A DNA stretch of 64,000 nucleotides from Cellvibrio mixtus subsp. mixtus J3-8 (GCF_000766945.1 NZ_KN266209.1:146541-210540), one strand, 5' to 3'. Shown: positions 1 through 10,356, counted from the first letter of the stretch. Program-made: numbers and translations. The notes: generated by a model from the letters alone, not told the origin.

Positions 1-16
1 GAATCATTATTCCAAT

Positions 17-44
17 AAAAAACCCGCTGCAAAGCGGGTTTTTT
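17..44 (-). terminator. Rho-independent terminator of fadE
   Basis: An 8-bp GC-rich stem (AACCCGCT / AGCGGGTT) with a gcaa loop is flanked by A and T runs, so it can work in both directions. It lies 25 bp past the fadE stop codon. Confidence 0.85.
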
Positions 45-68
45 ATTGTTGGACCAAAAAATATTTAA

Positions 69-2486
69 TTACAACTTATCGAAGGCATCTGTTAACAGGC
101 AATCGAAACGGCGCGCGTCATATTCCACTATGCGGGCTACATCGTGCGGCTGGATAATATTTTTTGCCGCTGCATCTTTTGCCAGTTCTTCTGTGGTCGC
201 ACCGGAAATCTTGCCAGTATTTTTGGCTTTCAGGAATGCATGCCACACCGGTCCCAATGACAACAACAATTGATAGGTACTTTCCACACGGCCTGCCGCA
301 TCTTCCGGATCATGGCTGATGTACAAATATTGCGCCAGCATTTGCCGTACCGGATTCTCTTCCATAATCAGATCGCCCAATTCGCGAATTAAATTGTCAT
401 TCGGTTTATTGACAATTTTCCCGCATGGCATGGTGAGGAAGCGAATTAACTTGGCGATCCATTGCTGCGGGAAGTTATCCGCGAAATCGCGCAATGCTTC
501 CTGGGCAATAAACAGCGCGCGCGTTAATGCGTATTCAGCGTGGGCATCTTCAGCACGCGTGCGGGTATGGGCCGAATGGAATTTTAAAATTGAACTGGCA
601 ATAAATAGCTGGCTGTGGACATCGCCCAAACGCGCGGACAAAAGCTCGCGGCGTTTTAAGTTACCGCCCAGAATGCCCAGGGCGATATCAGACATGGATG
701 CCAAAGACGCACTCAGCAAATTAATACGCTGATACCAGCGGGTGCTGAAATCATCCGCATTGGCAGGCACGCTGCTGAAACGCCCACCGAGGAAGCCGAG
801 CAATTTGGTACGCAACATATTGTTGAAGATATGGCCGAGATGGCTGGTGAAAAGTTTGTCGAATTTGCGCAAACCTTCGCTCCCATCTTCCAGCTGCATC
901 GCTTGCATTTCTTCAAACAGGAACGGATGGCAACGCATCGCACCCTGCCCAAAAATCATCAGCGAACGCGTTAAAATATTTGCACCTTCCACGGTGATGG
1001 CAACCGGAACCGAATGGTAAGAAGCCACCAGGAAATTGCGCGGACCTTTTTGGATGGCGCGGCCACCGACTACGTCCATCGAATGTTCTACCGATTTACG
1101 CATCAATTCAGTCGCGTGGTATTTCGCCATGGCGGTCATCACCGAAGGCGCACCGGTTTCCAGGCCTTTGGTGACAAATTGGCGCATGGCTTCCAGCGCA
1201 TAACCGCTGGCCGCAATTTCTGCTGTCGCTTCCTGCACACCTTCAAACTTGCCGACTTCCGTATTGAACTGACGGCGAATGCGCGCATAAGCGCCGACCA
1301 GTCGATAATTCATTTCCCCGCTGGCGGTAGAGAGCGATGGTAATGATACACCGCGACCTGCACCAAGACATTCAATCAGCATGCGCCAGCCTTTGCCGGC
1401 CATGGCAGCGCCACCGATAATCCAATCCAGCGGGATAAATACATCAGTACCAAAAATCGGCCCGTTCATGAAGGGCGAGCCAGGGTTGTGGCGTTGGCCA
1501 ATTTCTATACCGGGATGCTTCGCAGGAATCAATGCACAGGTAATGCCGTATTCTTTTTTGGATGGGTCACCCAATAAACCCTCCGGGTCATAAAGTTTGA
1601 ACGCAAGGCCAACAACTGTCGCTACTGGCGCCAGGGTAATCCAGCGCTTGCTGAAGGTCAGTTTCAGGCCAACAACTTCCTCGCCATCGTAGGTGCCTTT
1701 GCAAACGATGCCGGTATCGGGAATAGAGCCGGCATCTGAGCCAGCCTCCGGACCAGTCAAACCAAAACAGGGGATTTCAGTACCATTTGCCAACCCCGGT
1801 AACCAGCGTTGGCGTTGCTCTTCTGTACCGTACTTCACCAGCAACTCGCCTGGGCCAAGGGAGTTTGGCACCATCGCAGTTACTGCAGCGGTGCCGGAAC
1901 GGCTGGCGATCTTGCTCATAATGCGGCTTTGCGCATGGGGGCTGAAATCCAGGCCACCGTATTCCTTGGGGATGATAAGGCCGAAGAATTTCTTATCTTT
2001 CAGGTACTGCCAGGCTTCGGGCGGCAGGTCTTTCAAATCGTTCTGGATTTTCCATTCGTCGAGTAACGAGCACAGCTCGCTAACTTCGTTATCCAGGAAT
2101 GATTGCTCTTCGGCCGTGAGTTGCGGCAGGCTGATTTGCGCAAATTCATTCCAGTCGGGTTTGCCGCTGAACAATTGCTTTTCCCACCAGGTAGTGCCCG
2201 CCTCCAGCGCGTCGCGCTCGGTAGCACTGATTGGTGGCATGGATTTTTTCAGCGCACCGAAGACCGGTTTGGTCAGTATCGCACGGCGAATGGGAGGGAT
2301 ATTCAGCACCGCCAAAACCACGACCAACGGCACCAGCAACCAAGGCGAATAAAGGGCGGGGGTAACCGCACCCAGCACCAACCAGGCAATCAACACAATG
2401 GCGGAAGCAGCGCCCAGCGCCACTTGCCGATATACCAGCACAGCCACGAGGACCCAAATCGCCAGTAACGAGAGGAGTAACATCAT
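69..2486 (-). CDS. fadE: Acyl-CoA dehydrogenase FadE
   Basis: Flavoprotein catalysing the first step of fatty-acid beta-oxidation, acyl-CoA to trans-2-enoyl-CoA. The 805 residues match the long FadE class (E. coli FadE about 814) rather than the 380-residue short dehydrogenases. Two hydrophobic segments occupy residues 1-65, suggesting membrane association. The dehydrogenase core follows with LTGPEAGSDAGS around residue 245 and a conserved FSKRWITLAP stretch. The C-terminal third is the FadE-specific DUF1974-type helical region. It stands alone with its own terminator. The start has two consecutive Met codons and a GGGG-type ribosome site upstream. No FadR or PsrA operator was recognised. Confidence 0.93.
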   Translation of the reverse strand: MMLLLSLLAIWVLVAVLVYRQVALGAASAIVLIAWLVLGAVTPALYSPWLLVPLVVVLAVLNIPPIRRAILTKPVFGALKKSMPPISATERDALEAGTTWWEKQLFSGKPDWNEFAQISLPQLTAEEQSFLDNEVSELCSLLDEWKIQNDLKDLPPEAWQYLKDKKFFGLIIPKEYGGLDFSPHAQSRIMSKIASRSGTAAVTAMVPNSLGPGELLVKYGTEEQRQRWLPGLANGTEIPCFGLTGPEAGSDAGSIPDTGIVCKGTYDGEEVVGLKLTFSKRWITLAPVATVVGLAFKLYDPEGLLGDPSKKEYGITCALIPAKHPGIEIGQRHNPGSPFMNGPIFGTDVFIPLDWIIGGAAMAGKGWRMLIECLGAGRGVSLPSLSTASGEMNYRLVGAYARIRRQFNTEVGKFEGVQEATAEIAASGYALEAMRQFVTKGLETGAPSVMTAMAKYHATELMRKSVEHSMDVVGGRAIQKGPRNFLVASYHSVPVAITVEGANILTRSLMIFGQGAMRCHPFLFEEMQAMQLEDGSEGLRKFDKLFTSHLGHIFNNMLRTKLLGFLGGRFSSVPANADDFSTRWYQRINLLSASLASMSDIALGILGGNLKRRELLSARLGDVHSQLFIASSILKFHSAHTRTRAEDAHAEYALTRALFIAQEALRDFADNFPQQWIAKLIRFLTMPCGKIVNKPNDNLIRELGDLIMEENPVRQMLAQYLYISHDPEDAAGRVESTYQLLLSLGPVWHAFLKAKNTGKISGATTEELAKDAAAKNIIQPHDVARIVEYDARRFDCLLTDAFDKL

Positions 2487-2632
2487 ATTATTTGACCCCT
2501 GAAAAGGTATTTGTAGTTGTGAGTTTTCCGGTGCGAACTCTACCCTTAACCTTAGACCAATACCGTTAAGTTGGTGATATTTCCTGTATCAGCCTGGTGC
2601 TTTTCAGCAGTTTGAGTACCGGAATCGGGTAT

Positions 2633-3739
2633 TTATCTAACAGATTTTTCTGCCGTATCAATGCGCGTCACCATTAACATTGCTTCCAATTCACCGATAG
2701 CTAATTCGCGATCATCAATTAACTCGATGCGGCTATCAGAGAGATCGAGTTCACTATCTATGGGCAGTTGGTTCACACTCAAGACGCCCTGCTCCGCATT
2801 AAACATAAATACACCCTGATCAGTATTCAGCACCGCCTTGGCGCGCACCAGTTGCAAACCGCTTAACCAGCCAAAGACTTGATTGAAGTCAAAACGGATC
2901 TGCGGCTGGAACATCCAGCCGCAGGAATAAAATCCCTGCCCCGCATTTTCACGGCGCAAAAATTCCTGACCTTCGGGCAGGCTAATTGCAGCATTGTATA
3001 ACTCGCGCTGCGGCTGCAAGCGGTTATTGCGCCCCGCTGCCTGGAGTTGGGCAGCATGATGTTGCGGATGGGCAAGTTGATGCCTTGCACGCGAGTAATC
3101 CAGCCACGCCAGGTGCAATTGCCCCTGGCTCACCGCAAAACTTGCCGCTTTGGGTGGATCAAAGCGCGCGACTAACTCATCAAAATTGTGACGATCCGCA
3201 GGCGATGCCATATCGCTTTTATTCGCGACCAACACGTCAGCTACGGCGATTTGATCGTTAAAATTGGCATTAGTGCGATAGCGTTCATCGCTGAGCTTGC
3301 GTGGATCTACCAGCGTGATAGTTGCGCGCAAATCAAGTACAGAATCGTAATATTCGCCGGTCAATGTATTGATGATTTCTTCAGGATGGCCAAGGCCAGT
3401 GGGTTCAATCAAAATGCGGTCCGGTTTGGTTTTGGCGATGAGCATATTCAGAGCCATTTTCATCGGCAAGCCAGCGACGCAACAAATACAACCGCCCGGC
3501 ACTTCGCGGATGTGGGCATTTACATCTTTTAATAACGCGCCATCAATACCGATTTCCCCAAATTCATTCACAAGTACCGACCAGACTTCATGGGCAGGTT
3601 TAATCGCCAGCAAATGGCGAATTGCTGTGGTTTTACCCACGCCTAAAAAACCGGTGATGATGTTAGTGGGAATTAAGGAGCGCCCGGCAGAAACGCCGGA
3701 CGCGGGGTTAGACGTAATAGGGATAAGCGGGTCACTCAT
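2633..3739 (-). CDS. CobW/COG0523 family GTPase, putative metal chaperone
   Basis: G3E-family P-loop GTPase of the CobW group, thought to insert or deliver metals, often zinc. Visible features are Walker A GFLGVGKT at residues 30-37, the metal-binding CICC at 84-87, an ExxGxGHP-type switch (EPTGLGHPEE) and NKSD for guanine recognition. A His-rich patch (HPQHH) lies near residue 225 and a CobW C-terminal domain at about 275-360. A 28-residue N-terminal extension precedes the GTPase core. It lies 154 bp downstream of a second CobW gene on the same strand, and no promoter is obvious between them. They could be cotranscribed from the Zur-controlled promoter. The metal and client are unknown. Confidence 0.85.
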   Translation of the reverse strand: MSDPLIPITSNPASGVSAGRSLIPTNIITGFLGVGKTTAIRHLLAIKPAHEVWSVLVNEFGEIGIDGALLKDVNAHIREVPGGCICCVAGLPMKMALNMLIAKTKPDRILIEPTGLGHPEEIINTLTGEYYDSVLDLRATITLVDPRKLSDERYRTNANFNDQIAVADVLVANKSDMASPADRHNFDELVARFDPPKAASFAVSQGQLHLAWLDYSRARHQLAHPQHHAAQLQAAGRNNRLQPQRELYNAAISLPEGQEFLRRENAGQGFYSCGWMFQPQIRFDFNQVFGWLSGLQLVRAKAVLNTDQGVFMFNAEQGVLSVNQLPIDSELDLSDSRIELIDDRELAIGELEAMLMVTRIDTAEKSVR

Positions 3740-3893
3740 AACGCTGGCCTAGGTAATCAGAAGCAATGCATTCTACACAGCTGCTACCGCCAGCCAAACC
3801 GGCGCACTCGCGAGTGATACCAATCCTGCACATTTACCTTGCCGTCAGAAGCACCACTGGAAACCGGGGCCGATACAGGTACGCTGAATTGTT

Positions 3894-5132
3894 TTATTCC
3901 TCCAGCCACGCGGGAAACGGGTCCGACAACGTCTTCCAATAATGTTGGCCAAGAACAAGTTCAGCATCATCCAGCAAACAATTATCCAATTGCTGGATGA
4001 TGTTGTTTTTATCCAAATGCTGCCCGATAAATACCAATTCCTGACGCATATCGCCAAAAGGTTCCTGCCACTTGTCAGCAATAAATTGACGTTGCTCGGG
4101 ATCATCCGGCCAATGCTCTTGCGGTATCGCCTTCCAAAACAGTCCTGCAGCCCCGTGCTGGGCAATACCGCCCGCCTGGCTCCATTGACCGACAAATTGC
4201 GGGCGCGATGCTAGCCAGAAAAATCCTTTGGAACGCAGCAGACGGCGTTTTTTTACCAAGGCTTTTTCTGAAAAATTTTCGTCGGAGGAATGATCAAACG
4301 CATTGGCAAAAAAATCATAAATTTTTTGTGGATGAAACGGCCGGCGCGCACGATAGACAAAACTTTCAATTCCATATTCAAGTGTTTCCGGCTGGTGCTC
4401 ACCGCGCAATTCTTGCAACCAGCCTGCCGATTGTTGTGCTTTTTCAAAACTGAATTTGTTCGTGTTCAAAATTTTCTGTAACGGTACTTGTCCTTTTACC
4501 ATTGGGATAATTTCAGCAGCGGGATTCAAACGCTGCAAAATGCCTATCAGTTCGTGTAATTTTTCCGTGTCAATTACATCCGTTTTGCTAATCAATAGCA
4601 GATCGCAAAATTCAATCTGGTCGATTAGCAATTCCGCGAGATTACGTTCATCACCCTCACCCAAACTTTCACCGGTTTCCGCCAGTGATAACGCCGCAGA
4701 GTAGTCATCCAGGAAATTCACCCCATCGACCACCGTAACCAGGGTATCAAGGCGTGCGATTTGCGCGAGGCTTTGGCCGTTTTCATCTTCAAACGTAAAA
4801 GTTTCAGCGATAGGCAGCGGCTCGGAAATACCGGTTGACTCAATCACCAGATAATCAAAACGCCCTTCGTGTGCCAGTTGGCGGATTTCAACCAGTAAAT
4901 CCTCGCGCAAGGTACAACAGATACAACCGTTGCTCATTTCCACCAGTTTTTCCTCGGTGCGATTGAGCTTGACCTGGTTGCTCACCAACGCGGCATCAAT
5001 ATTCACCTCACTCATATCATTCACGATAACTGCCACACGCAGGTTTTCGCGATTATTCAGGATGTGATTCAACAGTGTGGTTTTGCCGGCGCCTAAAAAA
5101 CCGGACAGTACAGTAACTGGGAGCAGGGTCAT
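3894..5132 (-). CDS. CobW family GTPase, probable Zur-regulated zinc chaperone
   Basis: A 412-residue COG0523 GTPase. It has Walker A GFLGAGKT at residues 11-18, CICC near residue 71 within [17 protein letters not shown] switch and SKTD guanine motif. A long C-terminal CobW domain (about 260-400) includes WLASRP, typical of the YciC/ZigA-like subgroup. Members of this subgroup are often induced by zinc starvation. Here the gene starts only about 20 bp from a near-perfect Zur-box palindrome, which supports that role directly. Start ATG at 5132 leaves Walker A ten residues from the N-terminus, as usual. The second CobW gene lies downstream on the same strand. Confidence 0.88.
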   Translation of the reverse strand: MTLLPVTVLSGFLGAGKTTLLNHILNNRENLRVAVIVNDMSEVNIDAALVSNQVKLNRTEEKLVEMSNGCICCTLREDLLVEIRQLAHEGRFDYLVIESTGISEPLPIAETFTFEDENGQSLAQIARLDTLVTVVDGVNFLDDYSAALSLAETGESLGEGDERNLAELLIDQIEFCDLLLISKTDVIDTEKLHELIGILQRLNPAAEIIPMVKGQVPLQKILNTNKFSFEKAQQSAGWLQELRGEHQPETLEYGIESFVYRARRPFHPQKIYDFFANAFDHSSDENFSEKALVKKRRLLRSKGFFWLASRPQFVGQWSQAGGIAQHGAAGLFWKAIPQEHWPDDPEQRQFIADKWQEPFGDMRQELVFIGQHLDKNNIIQQLDNCLLDDAELVLGQHYWKTLSDPFPAWLEE

Positions 5133-5146
5133 AAAATAGCCTCAAT

Positions 5147-5171
5147 GAAAACGTTATAATATAACATATTC
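5147..5171. promoter_or_regulatory. Zur-like box upstream of CobW gene
   Basis: The core GTTATAATATAAC at 5153-5165 is a near-perfect inverted repeat, with GAAA and TTC at the outer edges. It closely resembles the gammaproteobacterial Zur operator (GTTATAwTATAAC core). It sits 20-40 bp upstream of the CobW start at 5132, where a repressor would block the promoter. A zur gene is present at 35976. Confidence 0.8.
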
Positions 5172-5508
5172 ATAAAAACACAGAATGGCAACTACATCGT
5201 GAAAAACACGAATAAGGTAAAGACGGTTATATGGCAGAAGCGATGTTAATAACCTTGCCGGGTTAAAAAGTACCGGCAAACTTGTCACCACAGGTAACTT
5301 TTTGTAAACGTTTGCAAATATCTGTGTCATTTTAATTGACGCCAAAACCAACAATAAATTCACTAATGCAATAAACAAAAATTTTTAAAAACATTAAAAA
5401 TCAAACAGATAAATATGTTTTACAAGTGAGTGCCAATGGTTTTTGGGTCAATAATTTATTCGTAAAACTTTATTTTAATTAATATAGACGTCATAAAACG
5501 TTTGAAAA

Positions 5509-5522
5509 TGTAAACGATTACA
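5509..5522. promoter_or_regulatory. LacI-family-type operator upstream of TonB receptor
   Basis: TGTAAACGATTACA has TGTAA/TTACA half-sites around a central CG, the usual layout for LacI-family regulators of sugar genes. It lies 131 bp upstream of the receptor start. A second CG-centred palindrome, AAACGTTT, is at 5496-5503. The regulator itself is not in the window. Confidence 0.55.
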
Positions 5523-5652
5523 TCTAGGATTCCGCCATCTCACAGGATGGCCAAGCATAATTAAATAGCGCTGCCGTTCTGACTGAGAAGCCCTGCACGC
5601 TCAAAATTCCACAGGCATCAACATATAAAAAGTCAAAACAAGAGGACGCACC

Positions 5653-8600
5653 ATGAAAAGTTCTGCACGATTTAATAAGACCCTGCTATCAGGCGTAATT
5701 GCCACCTGTATCGCCACCACTGCTGTTGCCCAAGACTCAGATTCAGTCGAAGAAATTGTCGTTAGCGGTGTTCGCGGCGCCCAGGAAAGAGCGATCGATA
5801 TCAAACGTAACTCGGCGCAGATTGTTGATTCGGTTGCAGCCGAAGACATCGGCAAACTGCCCGACACCACTATTTCCGACTCATTACAACGTATCACCGG
5901 AATCCAGATCGCTCGTAGCGGCGGCCAGGGTAGCCAGGTTAGTGTTCGCGGCATGGGCCAGGTATTAAGCACCATGAACGGCGAATACTTCCTGACACCG
6001 GCGAGCATGACTACCAACGGCGTTAACTTTACCGATGTACCGGCAAGCCTGGTTTCCGGTTTGAATGTTTCCAAATCCCAATCTGCAGCGCAATTAGAAG
6101 GCGGTATTGGCGGTAGCATTGATATTTTGACCCGCCGCTCATTGGACCTGGAGGAGGGCTTTAGCGGTTCGGTACGCTTGCAAGGCAGCACCGGTAGCAT
6201 TACCGAAACCACGGATCCTGAGTTGAGTGGATTGGTAGGTTGGAATTTTGATGATAAAGCCGCTATGTCGCTGGCGTTTTCCTATGGCGATTCAACCCTC
6301 GCTGAAAACCAGGGTCGCCTGCGTGCTGATCGCGTTGCGGAAAGCTGGGACTGCAGCAGCAGTTGTGCTGATCTCGATGGCAATGGCAAAACCAATGGCG
6401 ATTTCATCAACCCGATGAGCTGGAATAGCCCGGAATTTTCTGCGCGTGAAATTGAGCGCGAGCGTTTGGGTTTAGCGTATAACTTCAATTTGGCAGTAAG
6501 CGATGCGCTTACATTAAATGCTGATATTTTCCATACTGAAATGGATGAAAAAGCCGCAGGCCAATTTATTTATTTGGGTAATCAAATTGGCGGCCGTGCC
6601 GGATTCCATGAATACACACTCGTAACTGGCAAGCCTGCGATTATCAATCCCGGTGACGGCACTCTGGGCGGCCAACCGTTCTACGCTACTGATATGAACA
6701 TGATGGTCTCCGGTTTCCGCGCAGGTGTAATGGGCGATTACCGTGAGAGTTCTGCAACCAACTCCAACATTGAGTTGAAATACGATAACGGTGAAGCATT
6801 TACCGGTAGCGTACGTTATGTATCAGGCAGAGCCGACAACGACAACAACACCCTCACCCTCGCGCAAGTCAGTAATGCATTGATGGTGAAACGCTCAGCC
6901 ACTTCAACGCCAATTAACATTAACCCGGGAGCCATTGACGATGGTTTGATTTATCCAATGCATGTGAAAGTGAACAGCGGCAGCGTATTAGCTGAGCTGG
7001 ATCCAACCATGATTTCTAAAATGGCAAATCCTGAAGCCTGGTATTTGCATTCCGGTTGGATCGATAGCACTTATGCCAAAGCGGATTCCGATGTATTGCG
7101 TTTCGATGGTAACTTCAAATTGGCCGACGAAGGTTTGACCTCGGTTGATTTTGGTTATCGCTTTTCTGATCGCAGCACTACGTTTAACAACATGTCTTTC
7201 TTCTCCCCATCCGGCGTAATTAAAGACGGCGTTGAGTTGCTGAATAAATATCATGAAGTGGGTTATGCAATCGGCCAGGCAGGCAGCAATGGCACTGCAG
7301 CCGGTTTGACCTACGATCCGTTGCCGGTTATTGAAATTACCGATTCAAAATTAAACGGCTATATCAATAACGTCAGCAATTTCGGTGCAGCACTGAAAGG
7401 CCTGGACGTTACTATTCCGATGATCGACACGCGCAAAATTGATGATCCAATTGCATTCAACGATATGCTCTACGGTAAAGGCCAACGCCTTATCAATCCA
7501 GATCGTTCTTATTCCATTAGCGATAGCAAACAAAGTTTCCACTTCCAGGCAAACTTTGATAAAGCGCTGAACGATACATTTACTATCAGCGGTAACACCG
7601 GTGTGCGCTACGTAAAAACAGATTTAACCGTAACGCAAAATATTACTGATCCGCAAAAACTCAACCCATTAATTTTGGCGGGTACCGATCCAAACCACAC
7701 TACGTATACTGACCTGGGCGATAAAATCACCAACGTTTCTTACAATCACTTTTTACCCAGTTTGAACCTGAACATTGGCATTGCAGAAGATTTCAAAGTG
7801 CGATTAGCGTTTGATAAACGCATGACATTGCAAGATCTGGATCGTTTGGGCCAAGGTACTATTACATATTTGAGTAGCGAAGAAACTGTTACTGACCCGG
7901 TAACTGGCGAATCCGTAAAAGAACCATTCCAACGTGTCAGCTCACGCCAAAACAATGGCAACCCTTACCTCAAGCCATGGGTTGCGAATGTATTCAACAT
8001 CGCTGGCGAATGGTATCCAACTGAAAGCGCCATTGTGTCGTTAGGTTATTTCAATATTGATGTAGACAGTTTCACCTACACCAAAATTGAAAAGAATCCA
8101 AACCTTCCTGACAGTGATGGTGTAGTACGTCGCGGTGGAGAAGAACAAACGGTTACTAACGGTTCCGGCGGAACTGTTAAAGGTTGGGAATTTTCTTACC
8201 AGCAAAGCTTCGATTTCCTGCCAGGTTTGCTGGCAAATACCGGGGTAACGTTCAACTATACCTATTCACCAACGGAAAGCCCTTCAAGCGAATTATTGCC
8301 TGATGGCAGCGTAGCGCCATTCAACAATACCGCTGAAGATCAAGCGAACCTTGTGTTGTGGTATCAAGATGAGAAATTTGAAGCACGTGTTGCGGCCAAT
8401 TACCTTGGCGATCAATACCAGGGCAAAACCTCTGGCTGGATGTGGAACCCAACCAACAAAGACAAAGGCATGCCACGTTATTTGAAAGAAACGTTATTTG
8501 TTGATGTTACAACGTCTTATAACATCAACGAAGATTTGCAAATTACCCTGGCGGTTAACAACCTGACTGAAGAAGACAATATCACTTATACCCAGTGGGA

Positions 8601-8667
8601 AAATTTCATTGACTCCTACAATATTTTCGAACGCCGTATTACCGCAGGTGTTAACTACAAGTTTTAA
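5653..8667 (+). CDS. TonB-dependent receptor, Xanthomonas/Caulobacter type
   Basis: Outer-membrane active transporter of 1004 residues. A signal peptide (residues 1-26, cleavage after AVAQ or VA-Q) precedes the TonB-box-like EEIVVSGVRG near residue 34. The plug domain (about 55-170) includes EDIGKLPDTTISDSLQRI, typical of the TIGR01782 subgroup that often imports oligosaccharides. A large beta-barrel ends in the C-terminal Phe of outer-membrane proteins. A good ribosome site (AGAGGA) precedes the ATG. The halogenase gene follows 100 bp downstream after a terminator. Linked LacI-type palindromes, a GH9 glucanase and a second receptor suggest a carbohydrate substrate, but the substrate is not shown by sequence. 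Confidence 0.93.
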   Translation: MKSSARFNKTLLSGVIATCIATTAVAQDSDSVEEIVVSGVRGAQERAIDIKRNSAQIVDSVAAEDIGKLPDTTISDSLQRITGIQIARSGGQGSQVSVRGMGQVLSTMNGEYFLTPASMTTNGVNFTDVPASLVSGLNVSKSQSAAQLEGGIGGSIDILTRRSLDLEEGFSGSVRLQGSTGSITETTDPELSGLVGWNFDDKAAMSLAFSYGDSTLAENQGRLRADRVAESWDCSSSCADLDGNGKTNGDFINPMSWNSPEFSAREIERERLGLAYNFNLAVSDALTLNADIFHTEMDEKAAGQFIYLGNQIGGRAGFHEYTLVTGKPAIINPGDGTLGGQPFYATDMNMMVSGFRAGVMGDYRESSATNSNIELKYDNGEAFTGSVRYVSGRADNDNNTLTLAQVSNALMVKRSATSTPININPGAIDDGLIYPMHVKVNSGSVLAELDPTMISKMANPEAWYLHSGWIDSTYAKADSDVLRFDGNFKLADEGLTSVDFGYRFSDRSTTFNNMSFFSPSGVIKDGVELLNKYHEVGYAIGQAGSNGTAAGLTYDPLPVIEITDSKLNGYINNVSNFGAALKGLDVTIPMIDTRKIDDPIAFNDMLYGKGQRLINPDRSYSISDSKQSFHFQANFDKALNDTFTISGNTGVRYVKTDLTVTQNITDPQKLNPLILAGTDPNHTTYTDLGDKITNVSYNHFLPSLNLNIGIAEDFKVRLAFDKRMTLQDLDRLGQGTITYLSSEETVTDPVTGESVKEPFQRVSSRQNNGNPYLKPWVANVFNIAGEWYPTESAIVSLGYFNIDVDSFTYTKIEKNPNLPDSDGVVRRGGEEQTVTNGSGGTVKGWEFSYQQSFDFLPGLLANTGVTFNYTYSPTESPSSELLPDGSVAPFNNTAEDQANLVLWYQDEKFEARVAANYLGDQYQGKTSGWMWNPTNKDKGMPRYLKETLFVDVTTSYNINEDLQITLAVNNLTEEDNITYTQWENFIDSYNIFERRITAGVNYKF

Positions 8668-8695
8668 TTGAAATCATACGCACCACAATGTGAAA

Positions 8696-8723
8696 GGAGC
8701 CGATGAAAATCGGCTCCTTTTTT
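8696..8723 (+). terminator. Terminator after first TonB receptor
   Basis: A 9-bp perfect stem GGAGCCGAT / ATCGGCTCC with a gaaa loop is followed by six T. It separates the receptor from the halogenase at 8768, which may therefore depend on read-through or its own promoter. Confidence 0.9.
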
Positions 8724-8767
8724 CGCTCTATCCCAACTACTTTTAAAAAAAATAACAGGCTTGGCCT

Positions 8768-10306
8768 ATGAATGATGCAACTGCGACTGACTCGCGTATT
8801 CGCTCAATTGTAATTGTTGGTGGCGGTACTGCCGGCTGGATGACAGCAGCGGCATTAGCCAATCGTTTTAAACAAAGCGTTACCAAAATTACGCTCGTCG
8901 AATCTGTCGAAATCGGCATTATCGGTGTAGGTGAGGCGACCGTCCCATACATTAAAGAGTTCTTACAAGACTTGAATGTCAATGAAGTTGACTTTATGCG
9001 CGCAACTAAAGCGACCTATAAACTCGGCATTGATTTTGATGGTTGGTATAAACCCGGTGAAAAATTTATTCACCCATTTGCTGGTTATGGCGCACGTATT
9101 GCCCGCATTCCCTTCCACCATTACTGGGCCAAAATGCGCATGCAAAAAAAAGCACAGGCACTGGATGCTTATTGCCTCGCAGTACAAATGGCACGCCATA
9201 ATAAATTTGCATTACCAAAAGCCAATAACGATCTTGAATTATCCAGCTTCAATTATGCATTTCATTTTGATGCTGGTTTATTTGCCCATTACTTAAGCGG
9301 TATTGCGCAAACGTTGGGAGTCAAACGAATCCAGGCCAATGTCAAACAGGTTAACCAATGCCCAGACAGCGGTTTTATCCGATCCCTGGGTTTGGATACA
9401 GGAGAAATAATCGAAGGAGAATTTTTTATCGATTGCTCCGGCTTTAATGGCTTGCTGATTGAACAAACATTAAAAACCGGTTATGAAAACTGGAACCAAT
9501 GGCTGCGTTGTGATCGCGCTGTCGCCATGCCTTGTACCAGTGAACTTACACCAGCGTCAGCGACACGATCACTGGCTATGGAAGCCGGTTGGCAGTGGCG
9601 TATTCCATTACAACACCGGGTTGGTAATGGTTATGTTTATTGCAGCGATTTTATTTCCGATGATATTGCTGCTGAAAAATTACGAGAGAACCTTGAAGGC
9701 GGGGCATTGGCGGACCCCAAATTTATCCGTTTCACCACCGGCATGCGCAAAAAGGCCTGGAACAAAAACGTATTTTGTGTGGGGTTAGCGAGCGGTTTTA
9801 TGGAACCCCTTGAATCCACCAGTATTTATTTAATCCAGTCGAGTCTGGCGTTATTGCTGAACCACTTTCCCAATAAACAATACAACCAGACATTGATTGA
9901 TACTGTTAATAGCAATTTACGCACCCGCCAGGAAAAATTACGCGACTTCCTCATCTTGCATTACCACGCCAACCAACGCCATGGGCAAAAATTTTGGGAT
10001 GAATGTCGCCATATGAGTATTCCTGAAACTCTCGCTGTACGCATCGACCATTTCAAAAAAACTTGCCAGCCACAAGTCGATGAACTTGATTTTTTTGGTA
10101 CCAATAGCTGGCTAGCGATGTTTTCCGGCTTCAATATCCAACCTGATTATTATCATCCTGTAGTGGACGACTTTGACGAGCAAGATGTGGAACGGGAACT
10201 TGCGAATATCAATCAAAAAATATTAAACACTGTTGCACAATTACCAACACATAAAGAATTCATTCAAAAGAATATCACCAATATGGAGGTAACGCCGAAA
10301 ATATAA
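8768..10306 (+). CDS. Flavin-dependent (tryptophan-type) halogenase 1
   Basis: FAD-dependent halogenase family, 512 residues. It has the dinucleotide-binding GGGTAGW at residues 18-24, a lysine in YKLGIDF that probably corresponds to the catalytic Lys of PrnA/RebH, and the halogenase signature WQWRIPLQ. PLESTSIYLI carries the conserved active-site Glu region. A partner flavin reductase is expected but none is in the window. The ribosome site is weak. Homologues next to TonB receptors are widespread in polysaccharide-degrading Proteobacteria, and their natural substrates are mostly unknown. Free tryptophan should therefore not be assumed. The C-terminus shares an HxEFI motif with the two other halogenases here. 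Confidence 0.9.
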   Translation: MNDATATDSRIRSIVIVGGGTAGWMTAAALANRFKQSVTKITLVESVEIGIIGVGEATVPYIKEFLQDLNVNEVDFMRATKATYKLGIDFDGWYKPGEKFIHPFAGYGARIARIPFHHYWAKMRMQKKAQALDAYCLAVQMARHNKFALPKANNDLELSSFNYAFHFDAGLFAHYLSGIAQTLGVKRIQANVKQVNQCPDSGFIRSLGLDTGEIIEGEFFIDCSGFNGLLIEQTLKTGYENWNQWLRCDRAVAMPCTSELTPASATRSLAMEAGWQWRIPLQHRVGNGYVYCSDFISDDIAAEKLRENLEGGALADPKFIRFTTGMRKKAWNKNVFCVGLASGFMEPLESTSIYLIQSSLALLLNHFPNKQYNQTLIDTVNSNLRTRQEKLRDFLILHYHANQRHGQKFWDECRHMSIPETLAVRIDHFKKTCQPQVDELDFFGTNSWLAMFSGFNIQPDYYHPVVDDFDEQDVERELANINQKILNTVAQLPTHKEFIQKNITNMEVTPKI

Positions 10307-10356
10307 ACTTCTCAATTAATACGATTCGACAATTAAATTATTAAGGAATATTTATT

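Larger units (their letters stand above)
5133..5652. other. Divergent intergenic region, CobW / TonB receptor
   Basis: About 520 bp, strongly AT-rich. The left end holds the Zur-like box of the CobW gene. The right half holds a LacI-type palindrome (5509-5522) and an AAACGTTT palindrome (5496-5503) ahead of the receptor gene. I see no convincing gene between them. Confidence 0.7.

Noticed and set aside
1693-2352. Plus-strand ORF of 219 codons inside fadE
   Set aside because: Frame shadow of fadE on the opposite strand; composition is unlike a protein and it has no recognisable motif.
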